Of a stretch of DNA of 64,000 bases, positions 9,773 through 18,395 are shown piece by piece. Position 1 is the stretch's first letter, and each line of letters opens with the position of its first letter. A model generated the notes under the pieces. The model had not been told where the DNA came from, did no database searches, and saw nothing but the letters and a program-made list of their open reading frames with translations. This DNA comes from Curtobacterium sp. MR_MD2014. Its GTDB lineage: Bacteria; Actinomycetota; Actinomycetes; Actinomycetales; Microbacteriaceae. The stretch spans positions 248,001 through 312,000 of the forward strand of contig NZ_CP009755.1 of the NCBI RefSeq assembly GCF_000772085.1, read 5' to 3'. The position numbers were made by a program, and so were the translations under genes.

Positions 9773-9786
9773 GTCAGCATGCTGAC
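9773..9786. promoter_or_regulatory. Palindromic MarR operator over the MMPL promoter
   Basis: GTCAGCATGCTGAC is a perfect 14-bp palindrome. It falls at the expected -35 position of a TACGCT -10 hexamer (9795-9800) whose predicted start point is the GTG at 9808, so occupancy would exclude RNA polymerase. The divergent MarR protein (9326-9724) is the likely ligand. Confidence 0.65.
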
Positions 9787-9807
9787 GATCGGTGTACGCT
9801 CACCGAC

Positions 9808-11937
9808 GTGTCCCGGTTCCTCCGCATCGTCCTGCCCGCGCTCGTCATCCTCGTCTGGCTCGTCGTGGCCGGCGTCGGCGGTCCCGTCTTCGGGAAGATC
9901 TCCGAGGTCGCCACGAACGACCAGACGTCGTTCCTGCCGGCCTCGGCCGACGCGACGAAGGTGCAGGAGCGTGCCGCCGACTTCCGACAGGCCTCGGGGG
10001 CACCCGCCATCGTCGTCCTCGACCGCGACGGCGGCCTGACGCCCGACGACCTCGCTGCGGCCCGTCGGATCGCCGACACCATCGGCGAGCGCGACGACGT
10101 GCAGGGCACGAGCCCCGTGATCACGAGCGAGGACGGCGACGCCGCCGAGATCGTCGCGACACTGACCGAGGACGCGGAGACCGGAGACGCCATCTCGGCC
10201 ATCCGGGCCACGGTGGACGAGGCGCTGCCCGCCGGCGTCTCCGGGTACGTCACCGGTCCGGCGGGCTTCACGGCCGACCTGACCGAGGCGTTCGCGGGCA
10301 TCGACGGCCTGCTGCTCGGGGTGGCACTCGCCGCCGTGTTCGTCATCCTGATCGTGGTCTACCGGTCGCCGCTGCTGCCGTTCCTGGTGCTCGGGACGGC
10401 GACCTTCGCCCTGTGCGCCTCGATCCTCGTGGTGTACGCCCTGGCGAAGGCGGGGGTCGTGACGGTCAACGGGCAGGTGCAGGGCATCCTGTCGATCCTC
10501 GTGATCGGCGCCGCGACGGACTACGCGCTCCTCTACACGGCGCGCTACCGCGAGGCACTGCGCGAGCACCGCACCGGCTGGGAGGCGACCCGGGCCGCTC
10601 TCCGCGGCGCGTTCGAGCCGATCGTCGCCTCGGGCGGGACCGTCATCGTCGGGGTGCTCTGCCTGCTCCTGTCGGACCTCAACTCGAACAAGGCGCTCGG
10701 GCCGGTCGCCGCGATCGGGATCGCCTTCAGCCTGCTCGCCGCCCTCACCCTGCTGCCCGCCCTGCTGCTGGCGTTCCGTCGGGCGGCGTTCTGGCCCCTG
10801 CGCCCGGCCTTCGGCTCCGGTGGCCGCCCGGCCACCGGTCCGGACGCGACCGGACTGTGGGCGCGGGTGGGGCACCTCGTCGCGCGTCGGTCCCGCACGG
10901 TCTGGATCGTCTGCACCGTGGCGCTCCTGGCGATGGGCAGCGGCCTCGTCGGGCTCCGTGCCGACGGCGTCCCGCAGAGCGACCTGGTGATCGGGTCGTC
11001 CCAGGCGCGGGACGGCCAGCGGGTCCTCGCCGACCACTTCCCCGGGGGTTCCGGCAGCCCGGCCCAGGTCATCGGCGCCGAGCGTGACCTGGACGCCCTC
11101 GTCGACGCCGTCCGCTCGGTCCGCGGGGTCGACGGGGTGGTGGCCGCCTCCACCGACTCGCCCTCGGGGACCGTCCCCGTGGGGTCGGACGCCGCCGCCC
11201 GGACCGCCCCGGGCACGGCGGAGCCGACGGTGTCGCGCGGGGACGTCCTGCTCGAGGCCACGCTCGCCGACCCCGCCGACTCGAGCGCCGCCGAACGGAC
11301 CGTCCGCGACCTCCGCGTCGCCGTCGAGCGGGTGGACCCCGACGCGGTCGTGGGTGGCGTCACGGCGACCGCCGTCGACACGAACGACACCGGCATCCGC
11401 GACCGCTCGGTCATCATCCCCGTGGTGCTCGCGGTCATCCTGCTGATCCTCGTGCTGCTGCTCCGCAGCGTGGTCGCCCCGCTGGTCCTCGTCGGCAGTG
11501 TCGTGGTGTCCTTCGCGGCCGCACTCGGCGTCGGCGCACTGGTGTTCGACCACGTGTTCCACTTCCCCGGGGTCGACCCGTCCGTCCCGCTGTACGCGTT
11601 CGTGTTCCTCGTGGCGCTCGGCGTCGACTACAACATCTTCCTCATGACCCGGGTGCGCGAGGAGTCCCTGCGGCACGGCCCGCGTGAGGGTGTCCTGCGC
11701 GGGCTCGCGGCCACCGGGGGAGTCATCACCTCGGCGGGCATCGTGCTGGCCGCGACCTTCGCGGCGCTCGGCGTCATCCCGATCCTGTTCCTGGCGCAGA
11801 TCGCCTTCGTGGTGGCGTTCGGCGTCCTGCTCGACACCGTCGTGGTCCGGTCGCTGCTCGTCCCCGCGCTCGTGATCGACCTGGGGCGCCGGGCGTGGTG
11901 GCCGTCGCGCCTCTCGCGCGCAGCGCGTCACATGTGA
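9808..11937 (+). CDS. MMPL family transporter
   Basis: 709-aa RND-superfamily exporter of the MMPL type, driven by the proton gradient and moving lipids, siderophores or hydrophobic drugs across the membrane. Each half has one helix, an extracytoplasmic domain, then five helices: the first helix is at about 5-28 and loop 1 at 30-165. The first helix cluster includes GAATDYALLYTARYREAL, and the second half has the matching ALGVDYNIFLMTRVREE; these Asp-Tyr pairs are the family's proton-relay motif. No long cytoplasmic tail. The GTG at 9808 is 7 nt after TACGCT, consistent with leaderless translation. Control by the divergent MarR protein is likely. Confidence 0.88.
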   Translation: MSRFLRIVLPALVILVWLVVAGVGGPVFGKISEVATNDQTSFLPASADATKVQERAADFRQASGAPAIVVLDRDGGLTPDDLAAARRIADTIGERDDVQGTSPVITSEDGDAAEIVATLTEDAETGDAISAIRATVDEALPAGVSGYVTGPAGFTADLTEAFAGIDGLLLGVALAAVFVILIVVYRSPLLPFLVLGTATFALCASILVVYALAKAGVVTVNGQVQGILSILVIGAATDYALLYTARYREALREHRTGWEATRAALRGAFEPIVASGGTVIVGVLCLLLSDLNSNKALGPVAAIGIAFSLLAALTLLPALLLAFRRAAFWPLRPAFGSGGRPATGPDATGLWARVGHLVARRSRTVWIVCTVALLAMGSGLVGLRADGVPQSDLVIGSSQARDGQRVLADHFPGGSGSPAQVIGAERDLDALVDAVRSVRGVDGVVAASTDSPSGTVPVGSDAAARTAPGTAEPTVSRGDVLLEATLADPADSSAAERTVRDLRVAVERVDPDAVVGGVTATAVDTNDTGIRDRSVIIPVVLAVILLILVLLLRSVVAPLVLVGSVVVSFAAALGVGALVFDHVFHFPGVDPSVPLYAFVFLVALGVDYNIFLMTRVREESLRHGPREGVLRGLAATGGVITSAGIVLAATFAALGVIPILFLAQIAFVVAFGVLLDTVVVRSLLVPALVIDLGRRAWWPSRLSRAARHM

Positions 11938-11943
11938 CACGCT
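11922..11943. promoter_or_regulatory. Operator palindrome before the GntR gene, overlapping the MMPL stop
   Basis: GTCACATGTGAC (11927-11938) is a perfect 12-bp palindrome extended by AGCG/CGCT on the flanks with one mismatched pair, 22 bp in all. It covers the TGA stop of the MMPL gene (11935-11937) and ends 6 nt before the ATG at 11950. Autoregulation by the GntR protein is the simplest reading; a CRP-like site is an alternative, since the TGTGA/TCACA half-sites face the other way round. Confidence 0.55.
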
Positions 11944-11949
11944 GGTGGC

Positions 11950-12600
11950 ATGCCAGTTCCCTCCACGCAGCCGGCCGCAGAGCGCAAGCTGCTCCGTGAC
12001 ACCGTGCAGGACAAGATCCGCGACGCGATCATGGACGGCACGCTCGAACCGGGCGAACGACTGAACGACGACGACCTCATCGCGTGGCTCGGCGTCTCCA
12101 GGACCCCGATCCGTGAAGCACTGGCGGAACTCGCACGGGCCGGACTCATCGAGATGGCGCCGAACCGCTACACCCGCGTCGCCGCACCGACCGAGGCCGA
12201 GCTGCTCGACGCCTACCGCACGCTCGGCGTCATCTACGGCGGGGTCGTCCGCCTGGCCGTCCCGCGGTTCTCGGACGCCGAGCGGGAGCGGGTCACCGCC
12301 GTGCTCGACGACGTCCTGGCGCGGCTCGACGCCGACCAGCAGGCCGAGGTCGCGCGCGAGGGGGCGGACATCTACTCGATGTGGGTGGAGGCCTGCGGCA
12401 ACGCCTCGCTCGCGCAGCTGTGCCGCTCGACCACCGATGGTCTTGCCTTCCGGCTCCGCGTGCCCGAGCTCACCGAGCTCGTCCCGACCGACGTCATCCG
12501 ACCCGAGATCGTGAAGCTCCGTGACGCCGTCGCCGCGGGCGAGCCGATCGACGCGGAACTCGCGATGGAGGCGATCCACCTCCTGCCCACGCGCGACTGA
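11950..12600 (+). CDS. GntR family transcriptional regulator
   Basis: 216-aa regulator with an N-terminal winged helix-turn-helix (about 15-85: KIRDAIMDGTLEPGERLNDDDLIAWLGVSRTPIREALAELARAGL in overlapping parts) and a helical C-terminal domain of FCD type (ELLDAYRTLGVIYGGVV, then VEACGNASLAQLC). It begins 12 nt after the MMPL stop. There is no Shine-Dalgarno sequence; CACGCT lies 6 nt before the ATG. Its target may be its own gene through the 22-bp palindrome that straddles the MMPL stop codon. Confidence 0.82.
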   Translation: MPVPSTQPAAERKLLRDTVQDKIRDAIMDGTLEPGERLNDDDLIAWLGVSRTPIREALAELARAGLIEMAPNRYTRVAAPTEAELLDAYRTLGVIYGGVVRLAVPRFSDAERERVTAVLDDVLARLDADQQAEVAREGADIYSMWVEACGNASLAQLCRSTTDGLAFRLRVPELTELVPTDVIRPEIVKLRDAVAAGEPIDAELAMEAIHLLPTRD

Positions 12601-12682
12601 CCGAGCGCCGGGCGTACAGCGTCGGGCACGGACCCTCAGGGATCTCCCTGTCCGTTCCACGCTGTGCCGTTATGGTTTCCGG

Positions 12683-14176
12683 GTGAGCATCGAACCCGAG
12701 CAGACGACGCGCCGTGCCCGCCGCGGCCACGTGCCGCCGCGCCACGGGCGCCAGAAGCGTGGGAGCGGCGTGGTCCTCCCCGCGGTCGCCGGCGTCCTGG
12801 CGATGGGCCTCGTGCTGACCGGCGGCTACGCCGCGTTCGCCTTCACGAGCCTCAACAGCGGCGTCACGAAGATCGACGCGATCAGTCCGCGGTCGGACGA
12901 CGACGACGACGTGGACGGTCAGGCGCAGAACATCCTGCTCGTCGGTGACGACCACCGTCCGGACAACGCGACGCCCGAGCAGATGGCCGAGCTGAGCACC
13001 GAGGACGACGGCGGTGCGACGAACACCGACACGATGATCGTGCTGCACATCAACGCCGACGGGTCCCAGGCGACGATGATCTCGTTCCCGCGCGACTCGT
13101 ACGTCCCGATCCCCGGCGTCGGCAAGGGCAAGCTCAACAGCGCGTTCTACTACGGCACGCTCAACGGCGGCGGCGACACCGGTGGTGCGAAGCTGCTCAT
13201 CCAGACGATCCAGGACCTCAGCGGCCTGACGATCGACCACTACGTCCGGGTGTCGTTGCTCGGCTTCTACCAGGTGGTCAAGGAGCTCGGGCCGGTCGAG
13301 GTGTGCCTGAACAACGCGGTGAACGACCCGTACTCGGGTGTCGACCTGCCGGCCGGCACCTCGGAGCTCGACGCCAAGCAGGCGCTGTCGTTCGTCCGTC
13401 AGCGGCACGGGCTGCCGAACGGTGACCTCGACCGGAACGTGCGCCAGCAGTACTTCCTGTCGCAGGAGGCCCGCAAGGTGCTCTCCGCGGGCACCCTGCT
13501 CAACCCCATCAAGATGAACAACATCCTCAGCGCCGTCGGGAGCTCCATCCAGACGGACACCGACCTGGTGTCGCTGGCGAGCCAGATGCGGAACCTGCGC
13601 CCGGGCAACATCCAGTCCGCCACGATCCCGACGCTCGGCACCCCGACCATCACGGTGGGTGGCCGGCCGCTGTCCATCGTCGAGGTCGACACCGTCGGGT
13701 TGCCCGCGTTCGTGCAGGGACTCGTCGGCGAGCCGGAGGAGTACACGAAGGCCACGGCCGCCGAGCCCGCCGCGACGACGGTCACCGTGCTGAACGGCAG
13801 CGGGACGACCGGCGCCGCCGCGACGGCGACCGCGAACCTGACGGCCCGCGGCTTCCAGGTCGGGACGCCGGGGTCCTCGGACACGACGCAGAAGACCCAG
13901 GTGCAGTACCCCGCCGGGCAGGAGGCGCAGGCCAAGGCCGTCGCCGCGGTGGTGCCCGGTGCGGTCGCCGTGCGGTCGACGACGGTGTCGGGCGTCACGC
14001 TCGTCCTCGGGTCCGACGGCATCACCGTCACCGCCCCGGCCGCCCCCGGCGACGCCTCCTCCACCCCGGCGGACGAGGCGCCCGAGGCCGAGGCGTCGAA
14101 GCCGGCGGAGTCCGAGCCGACGCCGAGCTCCACCGACGTGAAGACCTACGGCGAGGAAGGCGTCTGCATCAACTGA
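12683..14176 (+). CDS. LCP family protein with LytR C-terminal domain
   Basis: 497-aa LCP-type cell-wall ligase. A basic cytoplasmic tail and one helix (VVLPAVAGVLAMGLVLTGGY, about residues 33-55) anchor it. The LCP domain at about 85-300 has QNILLVGDDHRPD, TNTDTMIVLHI, MISFPRDSYVPIPGVG and LSFVRQRHGL. A LytR_C domain follows at about 370-460 (TVTVLNGSGTTGAAATATA), then an acidic Ala/Pro-rich tail. The GTG at 12683 is chosen because TATGGT (12671-12676) ends 6 nt before it and there is no ribosome site, so the transcript should be leaderless. It is a paralogue of the shorter LCP protein at 8224. Confidence 0.88.
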   Translation: MSIEPEQTTRRARRGHVPPRHGRQKRGSGVVLPAVAGVLAMGLVLTGGYAAFAFTSLNSGVTKIDAISPRSDDDDDVDGQAQNILLVGDDHRPDNATPEQMAELSTEDDGGATNTDTMIVLHINADGSQATMISFPRDSYVPIPGVGKGKLNSAFYYGTLNGGGDTGGAKLLIQTIQDLSGLTIDHYVRVSLLGFYQVVKELGPVEVCLNNAVNDPYSGVDLPAGTSELDAKQALSFVRQRHGLPNGDLDRNVRQQYFLSQEARKVLSAGTLLNPIKMNNILSAVGSSIQTDTDLVSLASQMRNLRPGNIQSATIPTLGTPTITVGGRPLSIVEVDTVGLPAFVQGLVGEPEEYTKATAAEPAATTVTVLNGSGTTGAAATATANLTARGFQVGTPGSSDTTQKTQVQYPAGQEAQAKAVAAVVPGAVAVRSTTVSGVTLVLGSDGITVTAPAAPGDASSTPADEAPEAEASKPAESEPTPSSTDVKTYGEEGVCIN

Positions 14177-14231
14177 CGCACCCTTCACCACCCTGGGGTC
14201 GCCCGTGGGAGCGTGTCGGTAGGGTCGACCG

Positions 14232-15017
14232 GTGAGCCACGTCGCGCGTCCGATCACCCTGATGACCTACAACGTGAAGAACCCGGATCCGCGGCACGAC
14301 TGGCCAGCGCGCCTGCCGCTGGTGCTCGAGGTCATCCGACGGCACGACCCCGACGTCCTCTGCGTGCAGGAGGCGTTCGACCACCAGATGGACGCCCTCC
14401 GACAGGGGCTGCCCGACCACGACGCCGTCGGGCAGGGCCGCGAGGGGGGATCCGCGGGGGAGCACGCCGCGGTGTTCTTCCGCCGCGACCGCCTGCGCCC
14501 CGTCGACGTCGGGACCTTCTGGTTCTCCGACACCCCGGACGAGCCGGTGTCGAACACCTGGGGGAGCCTGTACCCACGGGTCGCCAACCACGCGCGCTTC
14601 CTCGACGCCGCGGGGGCCGCCTTCACGCTCCTCACCGCGCACTTCGACCACGAGGAGAACGACCACGGGGACGAGGTCCGTCGGCGCAGCGCCGCCCTCG
14701 TCGTCGAGCGGCTCGCCCCGGTCGACGGCCCCGTCGTCTTCGCCGGTGACTGCAACGAACCGTGGGGCGCGGGTCCGGCGTCCCGGGTCTTCACCGATGC
14801 CGGGTACCGGGACGCCTGGTCCGACGCCGGTGACCCCGGTGACCGCACCGCGTCCTTCAACGGGTGGCAGGCACCGGTCGACTCCGGCGAGCGGATCGAC
14901 TGGGTGCTGACCCGCGGCGACGTCACCGCCGAGCGCGTCGTGATGGACCACGACGGCCCGGAGACGTGGGCCGCGAGTGATCACTTCCCGGTGGTGGCGT
15001 CCCTGCGCGTGGCCTGA
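14232..15017 (+). CDS. Endonuclease/exonuclease/phosphatase family protein
   Basis: 261-aa metal-dependent phosphoesterase of the EEP fold. The catalytic signatures are all present: TYNVKN near residue 12, the metal-binding Glu of VQEAF near 49, HFDHEE, GDCNEPW, and the terminal ASDHFPVVA with the catalytic His. No signal peptide is seen, so it is probably cytoplasmic. The substrate could be a nucleic acid or a phospholipid/sugar phosphate. The GTG at 14232 lies 6 nt after TAGGGT (14220-14225), another leaderless start. The last two codons and stop are part of a tandem 14-nt duplication. Confidence 0.83.
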   Translation: MSHVARPITLMTYNVKNPDPRHDWPARLPLVLEVIRRHDPDVLCVQEAFDHQMDALRQGLPDHDAVGQGREGGSAGEHAAVFFRRDRLRPVDVGTFWFSDTPDEPVSNTWGSLYPRVANHARFLDAAGAAFTLLTAHFDHEENDHGDEVRRRSAALVVERLAPVDGPVVFAGDCNEPWGAGPASRVFTDAGYRDAWSDAGDPGDRTASFNGWQAPVDSGERIDWVLTRGDVTAERVVMDHDGPETWAASDHFPVVASLRVA

Positions 15018-15036
15018 GCCGCGTGGCCTGAGCCGC
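15009..15036 (+). repeat. Tandem 14-nt duplication across a stop codon
   Basis: GTGGCCTGAGCCGC occurs twice head to tail (15009-15022 and 15023-15036). The first copy contains the last two sense codons and TGA of the EEP gene, so the second copy is a relic outside the gene. Slipped-strand duplication is the likely origin. Confidence 0.8.
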
Positions 15037-15077
15037 GCGGGTCGTGACCGTGCGGCCGTCGTGCAGTGCAGGACGCG

Positions 15078-15905
15078 TCAGCAGGACCGGCGCGCGTGCA
15101 CCGGCATCGGGGAGCCGATGACCGTCACCTCGGTGTCGTTCGTCAGCGCCGAGACGCCGTTCGTGCCCTGCGCGTCCTCGCCCGTGTCGTGGGTCGGACC
15201 GTCGGTCGCGTCGTCGTGCTCCGCGCGGGGGTCGTCCCCGGTCGGGTCGTCACCGGTCGGGTCGTCGCCGGTCGAACGCTCGTCGGGAGCCCAACCGGCT
15301 TCGAGCAGCAGCTGCCACGCCCGGGAGTCGCCGGACCCGAACGACACCTTGTCGGAGCGTGGAGCCGTCGCGATCTCGTCCGCGACGTCGTCGCCGACCT
15401 GGACCCCGTCAGGACCGGTCAGCTCGACCCGGTCGCCGGTCCGGCCCCGTACCGAGTCCTTGAGGACACGGATCTCGACCGCGTTGCCGACGGCGGACGG
15501 TGTGCGGAGCGCCGCGACGCGGACCGCCCCGCCCCAGGTGTAGGTCGTCCCCGCCGGGAAGCACGCGCCGCCGTCACCGACCGCGGTCTGCGTGCGCGAC
15601 GGGGTCCCGAGCAGCCGGTTGAGCAGCGAGACGGTCGACCTCGCGTCGCGCATGGGGACGTCCGCGACGGTGTCGTCCGCGTGCCGGAGGACCAGGGACT
15701 CGGCGTCGAGCTCGACCGTGTCCACCCGGCGCAGTTCGCGGTCGGTGACCCGGATCAGCGGCTGGACCGGGTCCGCGACGTCGCTGCGGTCCTCCGCTGC
15801 CGCAGCCGGTGCCACGCCCCCCGCCGCGAGGGCATCGGACCCGACCGTGCCGGCCGCGAAGGCGAGCACGGCAGCGCCGAGCGCGAGCAGAGTGCGGGAA
15901 GTCAC
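15078..15905 (-). CDS. Exported protein of unknown function with TGDDP repeats
   Basis: 275 aa, no family recognised. The N-terminus (MTSRTLLALGAAVLAFAAGTV) is a signal peptide with likely cleavage after an Ala-rich stretch near residue 37. The middle has alternating beta-like segments with conserved-looking LVLRHADD and VSFGSGDSRAWQLLLEAGW. The C-terminal third is acidic and repetitive (TGDDP three times in tandem, about residues 214-228) and ends in a Cys. The start is GTG at 15905. It is convergent with the EEP gene and lies 158 nt from the SDR at 16064. It is probably secreted or surface attached. Confidence 0.6.
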   Translation of the reverse strand: MTSRTLLALGAAVLAFAAGTVGSDALAAGGVAPAAAAEDRSDVADPVQPLIRVTDRELRRVDTVELDAESLVLRHADDTVADVPMRDARSTVSLLNRLLGTPSRTQTAVGDGGACFPAGTTYTWGGAVRVAALRTPSAVGNAVEIRVLKDSVRGRTGDRVELTGPDGVQVGDDVADEIATAPRSDKVSFGSGDSRAWQLLLEAGWAPDERSTGDDPTGDDPTGDDPRAEHDDATDGPTHDTGEDAQGTNGVSALTNDTEVTVIGSPMPVHARRSC

Positions 15906-16063
15906 CAGTCGACCGTACGGCCCGGAGCCGGACAGGACGACAGGTGTTACCGAATCGCAGCCCGGTCGTCACGTGTTCGTGATCTTGGGGATGTGTCACG
16001 GACGCGTCGCGGGGGACACCCGGCTGGACGGACAGCGGTACCCCGGTGCGTACCGTCCAGGCC

Positions 16064-16990
16064 ATGACGGAGCAGCAGAACGACCAGGCGGGTCTCGACC
16101 AGTACGCGATGCAGGACCCCACGAAGATGTACGCCGACAAGAAGCCGGACGAGCAGTACCTGCAGGGTGCCGGCACCGACGAGGAGATGGCGCAGAACGT
16201 GCCCGCCGACCACGGTGAGGACACCTACCGCGGCTCGGGCCGCCTGCAGGGCCGCAAGGCGCTCGTCACGGGCGGCGACTCGGGCATCGGCGCCGCCGTC
16301 GCCATCGCCTACGCCCGCGAGGGTGCCGACGTCGCCATCGTGTACCTGCCCGAGGAGCAGGAGGACGCCGACCGCATCGTCGGCCTCATCGAGGCAGCGG
16401 GCCGCAAGGCCGTCGCGATCCCCGGTGACATCAAGGACCTGGCGTTCTGCGAGGAACTCGTCCAGAAGACCGTCGACGGCCTCGGTGGGCTCGACATCCT
16501 CGTGAACAACGCCGGCAAGCAGCAGAACGTCGACGACATCACGAAGATCTCGGACGAGGAGTTCGACGAGACCTTCAAGACGAACGCCTACGCGACCTTC
16601 CGCATCACGAAGGCGGCCGTGCCGCACATGCAGCCCGGTTCCACGATCATCAACACGACGTCGATCCAGGCGTACGCGCCGTCACCGCACCTCGTGCACT
16701 ACGCCGCCACGAAGGCGACCGTGAACAACATGGCCAAGGGGCTCGCGGCACAGCTCGCGCCGAAGGGCATCCGCGTCAACGCCGTCGCTCCCGGCCCGAT
16801 CTGGACCCCGCTGCAGCCGGCCGGGGGCCAGCCGCCGGAGGCGCTCCCGTCCGCCGGTGAGCAGACCTACCTGGGCCGCTGGGGCCAGCCCGCCGAGCTC
16901 GCGCCGGCGTTCGTGTTCCTGGCGAGCGGCGAGTCGTCCTACGTGGTCGGCGAGACGCTCCACGTCGACGGCGGCATGCCGACCCCGTGA
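16064..16990 (+). CDS. SDR oxidoreductase, general stress protein 39-like
   Basis: 308-aa extended-N-terminus SDR like Bacillus GSP39/YhdF. The first 60 residues (LDQYAMQDPTKMYADKKPD, then DHGEDTYRGSGRLQGRKAL) are typical of this stress-linked subgroup. Then come TGGDSGIGAA, NNAGKQQ, the catalytic Ser of NTTS and YAATKATV, and a C-terminal VVGETLHVDGGMPTP. The ATG at 16064 is 7 nt after TACCGT (16051-16056), so translation is probably leaderless; a longer frame from 16046 would start inside the promoter. A second copy of this subfamily is coupled to ligD at 56186. Confidence 0.85.
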   Translation: MTEQQNDQAGLDQYAMQDPTKMYADKKPDEQYLQGAGTDEEMAQNVPADHGEDTYRGSGRLQGRKALVTGGDSGIGAAVAIAYAREGADVAIVYLPEEQEDADRIVGLIEAAGRKAVAIPGDIKDLAFCEELVQKTVDGLGGLDILVNNAGKQQNVDDITKISDEEFDETFKTNAYATFRITKAAVPHMQPGSTIINTTSIQAYAPSPHLVHYAATKATVNNMAKGLAAQLAPKGIRVNAVAPGPIWTPLQPAGGQPPEALPSAGEQTYLGRWGQPAELAPAFVFLASGESSYVVGETLHVDGGMPTP

Positions 16991-17026
16991 GACGGGTCGC
17001 CTGACGCGCGCACACCGCAGACGGAC

Positions 17027-17099
17027 GGGAGGCGCGGTGCCGGCTGGCACCGCGCCTCCCTCACTGGCTCGGTGCCGGCTGGCACCGCGCCTCCCTCAC
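17027..17099. repeat. GGGAGGC-family hairpin with a duplicated 30-nt half
   Basis: GGGAGGCGCGGTGCC (17027-17041) pairs perfectly with GGCACCGCGCCTCCC (17046-17060) around a GGCT loop, 15 bp. A 30-nt segment (17035-17064) is then repeated exactly at 17070-17099, giving a second smaller hairpin (CGGTGCC/GGCACCG). It sits between convergent genes and can terminate both. It is the same element as at 20766-20797. Confidence 0.85.
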
Positions 17100-17165
17100 A
17101 GGATCGGTCGGGGCGCCCCGCAACGCTTCGTGTTGCCGTTCAGCGGGGCGCGCCCGTCCGTCGTC

Positions 17166-17483
17166 TCAGCAGGCGACGGAGCGCGCCATCCGCTCCAGCA
17201 GCTCCCGTGCGGACATCGCCGCGGTCAGTTCGACCTCGACCGGGTTGATCCCGATCGCGCGCTCGAACGCGCGGCGGCGGGCCTGGTCGGCGATCGGGAC
17301 CTCGGGGCGTTGCGGCAGCCGGGCGATCGCGCGTGCTGCGGCGTCGAACGCGCCCTCCGGGGAGCCGAGCTGCTCCCACATGGTCCGCACGTCGTGCGCG
17401 ACCTGCTCGTCGTCGCCGCCGAACTCGTAGCCGGCGGAGGCCATGGTGGCCAGGCCCTGTGCGACGGGGTCTTCGGAGGTCAT
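17166..17483 (-). CDS. Hypothetical protein, 105 aa
   Basis: No family recognised. The 105-aa product is soluble, moderately acidic in the first half and helical in character (MTSEDPVAQGLATMASAGYE, then WEQLGSPEGAFDAAARAIAR and AMSARELLERMARSVAC). Codon use has the strong G/C third-position bias of its neighbours, which supports it as a real gene. It ends opposite the hairpin region at 17027-17099 and is divergent from the TetR gene at 17636. Confidence 0.6.
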   Translation of the reverse strand: MTSEDPVAQGLATMASAGYEFGGDDEQVAHDVRTMWEQLGSPEGAFDAAARAIARLPQRPEVPIADQARRRAFERAIGINPVEVELTAAMSARELLERMARSVAC

Positions 17484-17635
17484 CCCGGCATCGTCGCACG
17501 GCAGCCCGCGTGCGTGCTCCGGGGTCGTCGCCTGTCCCCCGACATGCTGACACCCGTACCGGGGATGCTGTGTCCCCCGCCACTGCGCTTGGATGGAGGT
17601 GCGGACAGGACGTCCGCCGCACGACGGAGGGCACG

Positions 17636-18313
17636 ATGCTCGAACACACCAGCGCCGACACGCAGGCGGCAGCCGCCGCGGCCGCCACCCTGCACCTGCG
17701 CATCACGATCGTCGGCGCCACGGTCGACGTCCTCCGCGACGTGCCCTTCCACGAGGCCCACGTCGGCATGGTCGCCGAGCGGATGGGCATCACGACGGAG
17801 GAGCTCCGCCAGCACTTCCCGTCCTGGGACGGCCTCGTGCTCGCCGCCGTCGACCGCTGGAACGGCGCGCGACTGGAGGCGGTGGCACACGAGGTCGGGG
17901 ACGGCCCCACGGTCGACCTGCTGCGTGCGATCGTCGCCTCGAACGCCGAGGACCCCGCGCTCATGCGGCTGCTCGTCGCACTGCTCTCCGTCGCCGGCAA
18001 CCCTGCGCACCCCATGGCCACGTACCTGCGGTCGCGCTACCAGCTCTTCTTCTCGCAGGTCCGGCGCGGCCTGGAGCACGACATCGCCGTCGGCCGCGCG
18101 CCCCACACGATGGACCCCCGTCGCGGTGCCGAGCAGCTCATCGCGCTGTACGAGGGGCTCCAGCTGCAGGCGATGCTCCGCGCGGAGCTCGACCTGGTGC
18201 CGGCGTTCGACCGTGCGGTCGCCCGACTCGAGCGCGGATGGATGGAGCGGTACGAGCCGCAGGCCGCGCAGCGCTTCTCGACGTGGAGCGACAGCGGGAG
18301 CTGGGAGATCTGA
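17636..18313 (+). CDS. TetR family transcriptional regulator
   Basis: 225-aa one-component regulator. An Ala-rich lead-in precedes the DNA-binding domain at about 20-70 (VPFHEAHVGMVAERMGITTEELRQHFPSWDGLV in parts, with the typical H-x-F-x-S/W-x3-L pattern), then a helical ligand domain. The frame is open much further upstream, but the ATG at 17636 after ACGGAGGGCACG fits the domain boundary and has a ribosome site. It lies 82 nt before the DUF2795 gene in the same direction. Target and effector are unknown. Confidence 0.75.
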   Translation: MLEHTSADTQAAAAAAATLHLRITIVGATVDVLRDVPFHEAHVGMVAERMGITTEELRQHFPSWDGLVLAAVDRWNGARLEAVAHEVGDGPTVDLLRAIVASNAEDPALMRLLVALLSVAGNPAHPMATYLRSRYQLFFSQVRRGLEHDIAVGRAPHTMDPRRGAEQLIALYEGLQLQAMLRAELDLVPAFDRAVARLERGWMERYEPQAAQRFSTWSDSGSWEI

Positions 18314-18395
18314 CCCCTGGCCGCGAGGCGCGTCACCCGGGTCGACCCGGAGCCGCACGGGCGTAGTCGTGGAGGCTCCGACGGAAGGAACCGAC

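Noticed and set aside
9622..12660. A 1012-codon minus-strand open frame across the MMPL and GntR genes.
   Set aside because: Low-complexity Arg/Gly/Asp-rich antisense shadow; the plus-strand genes have full family motifs.
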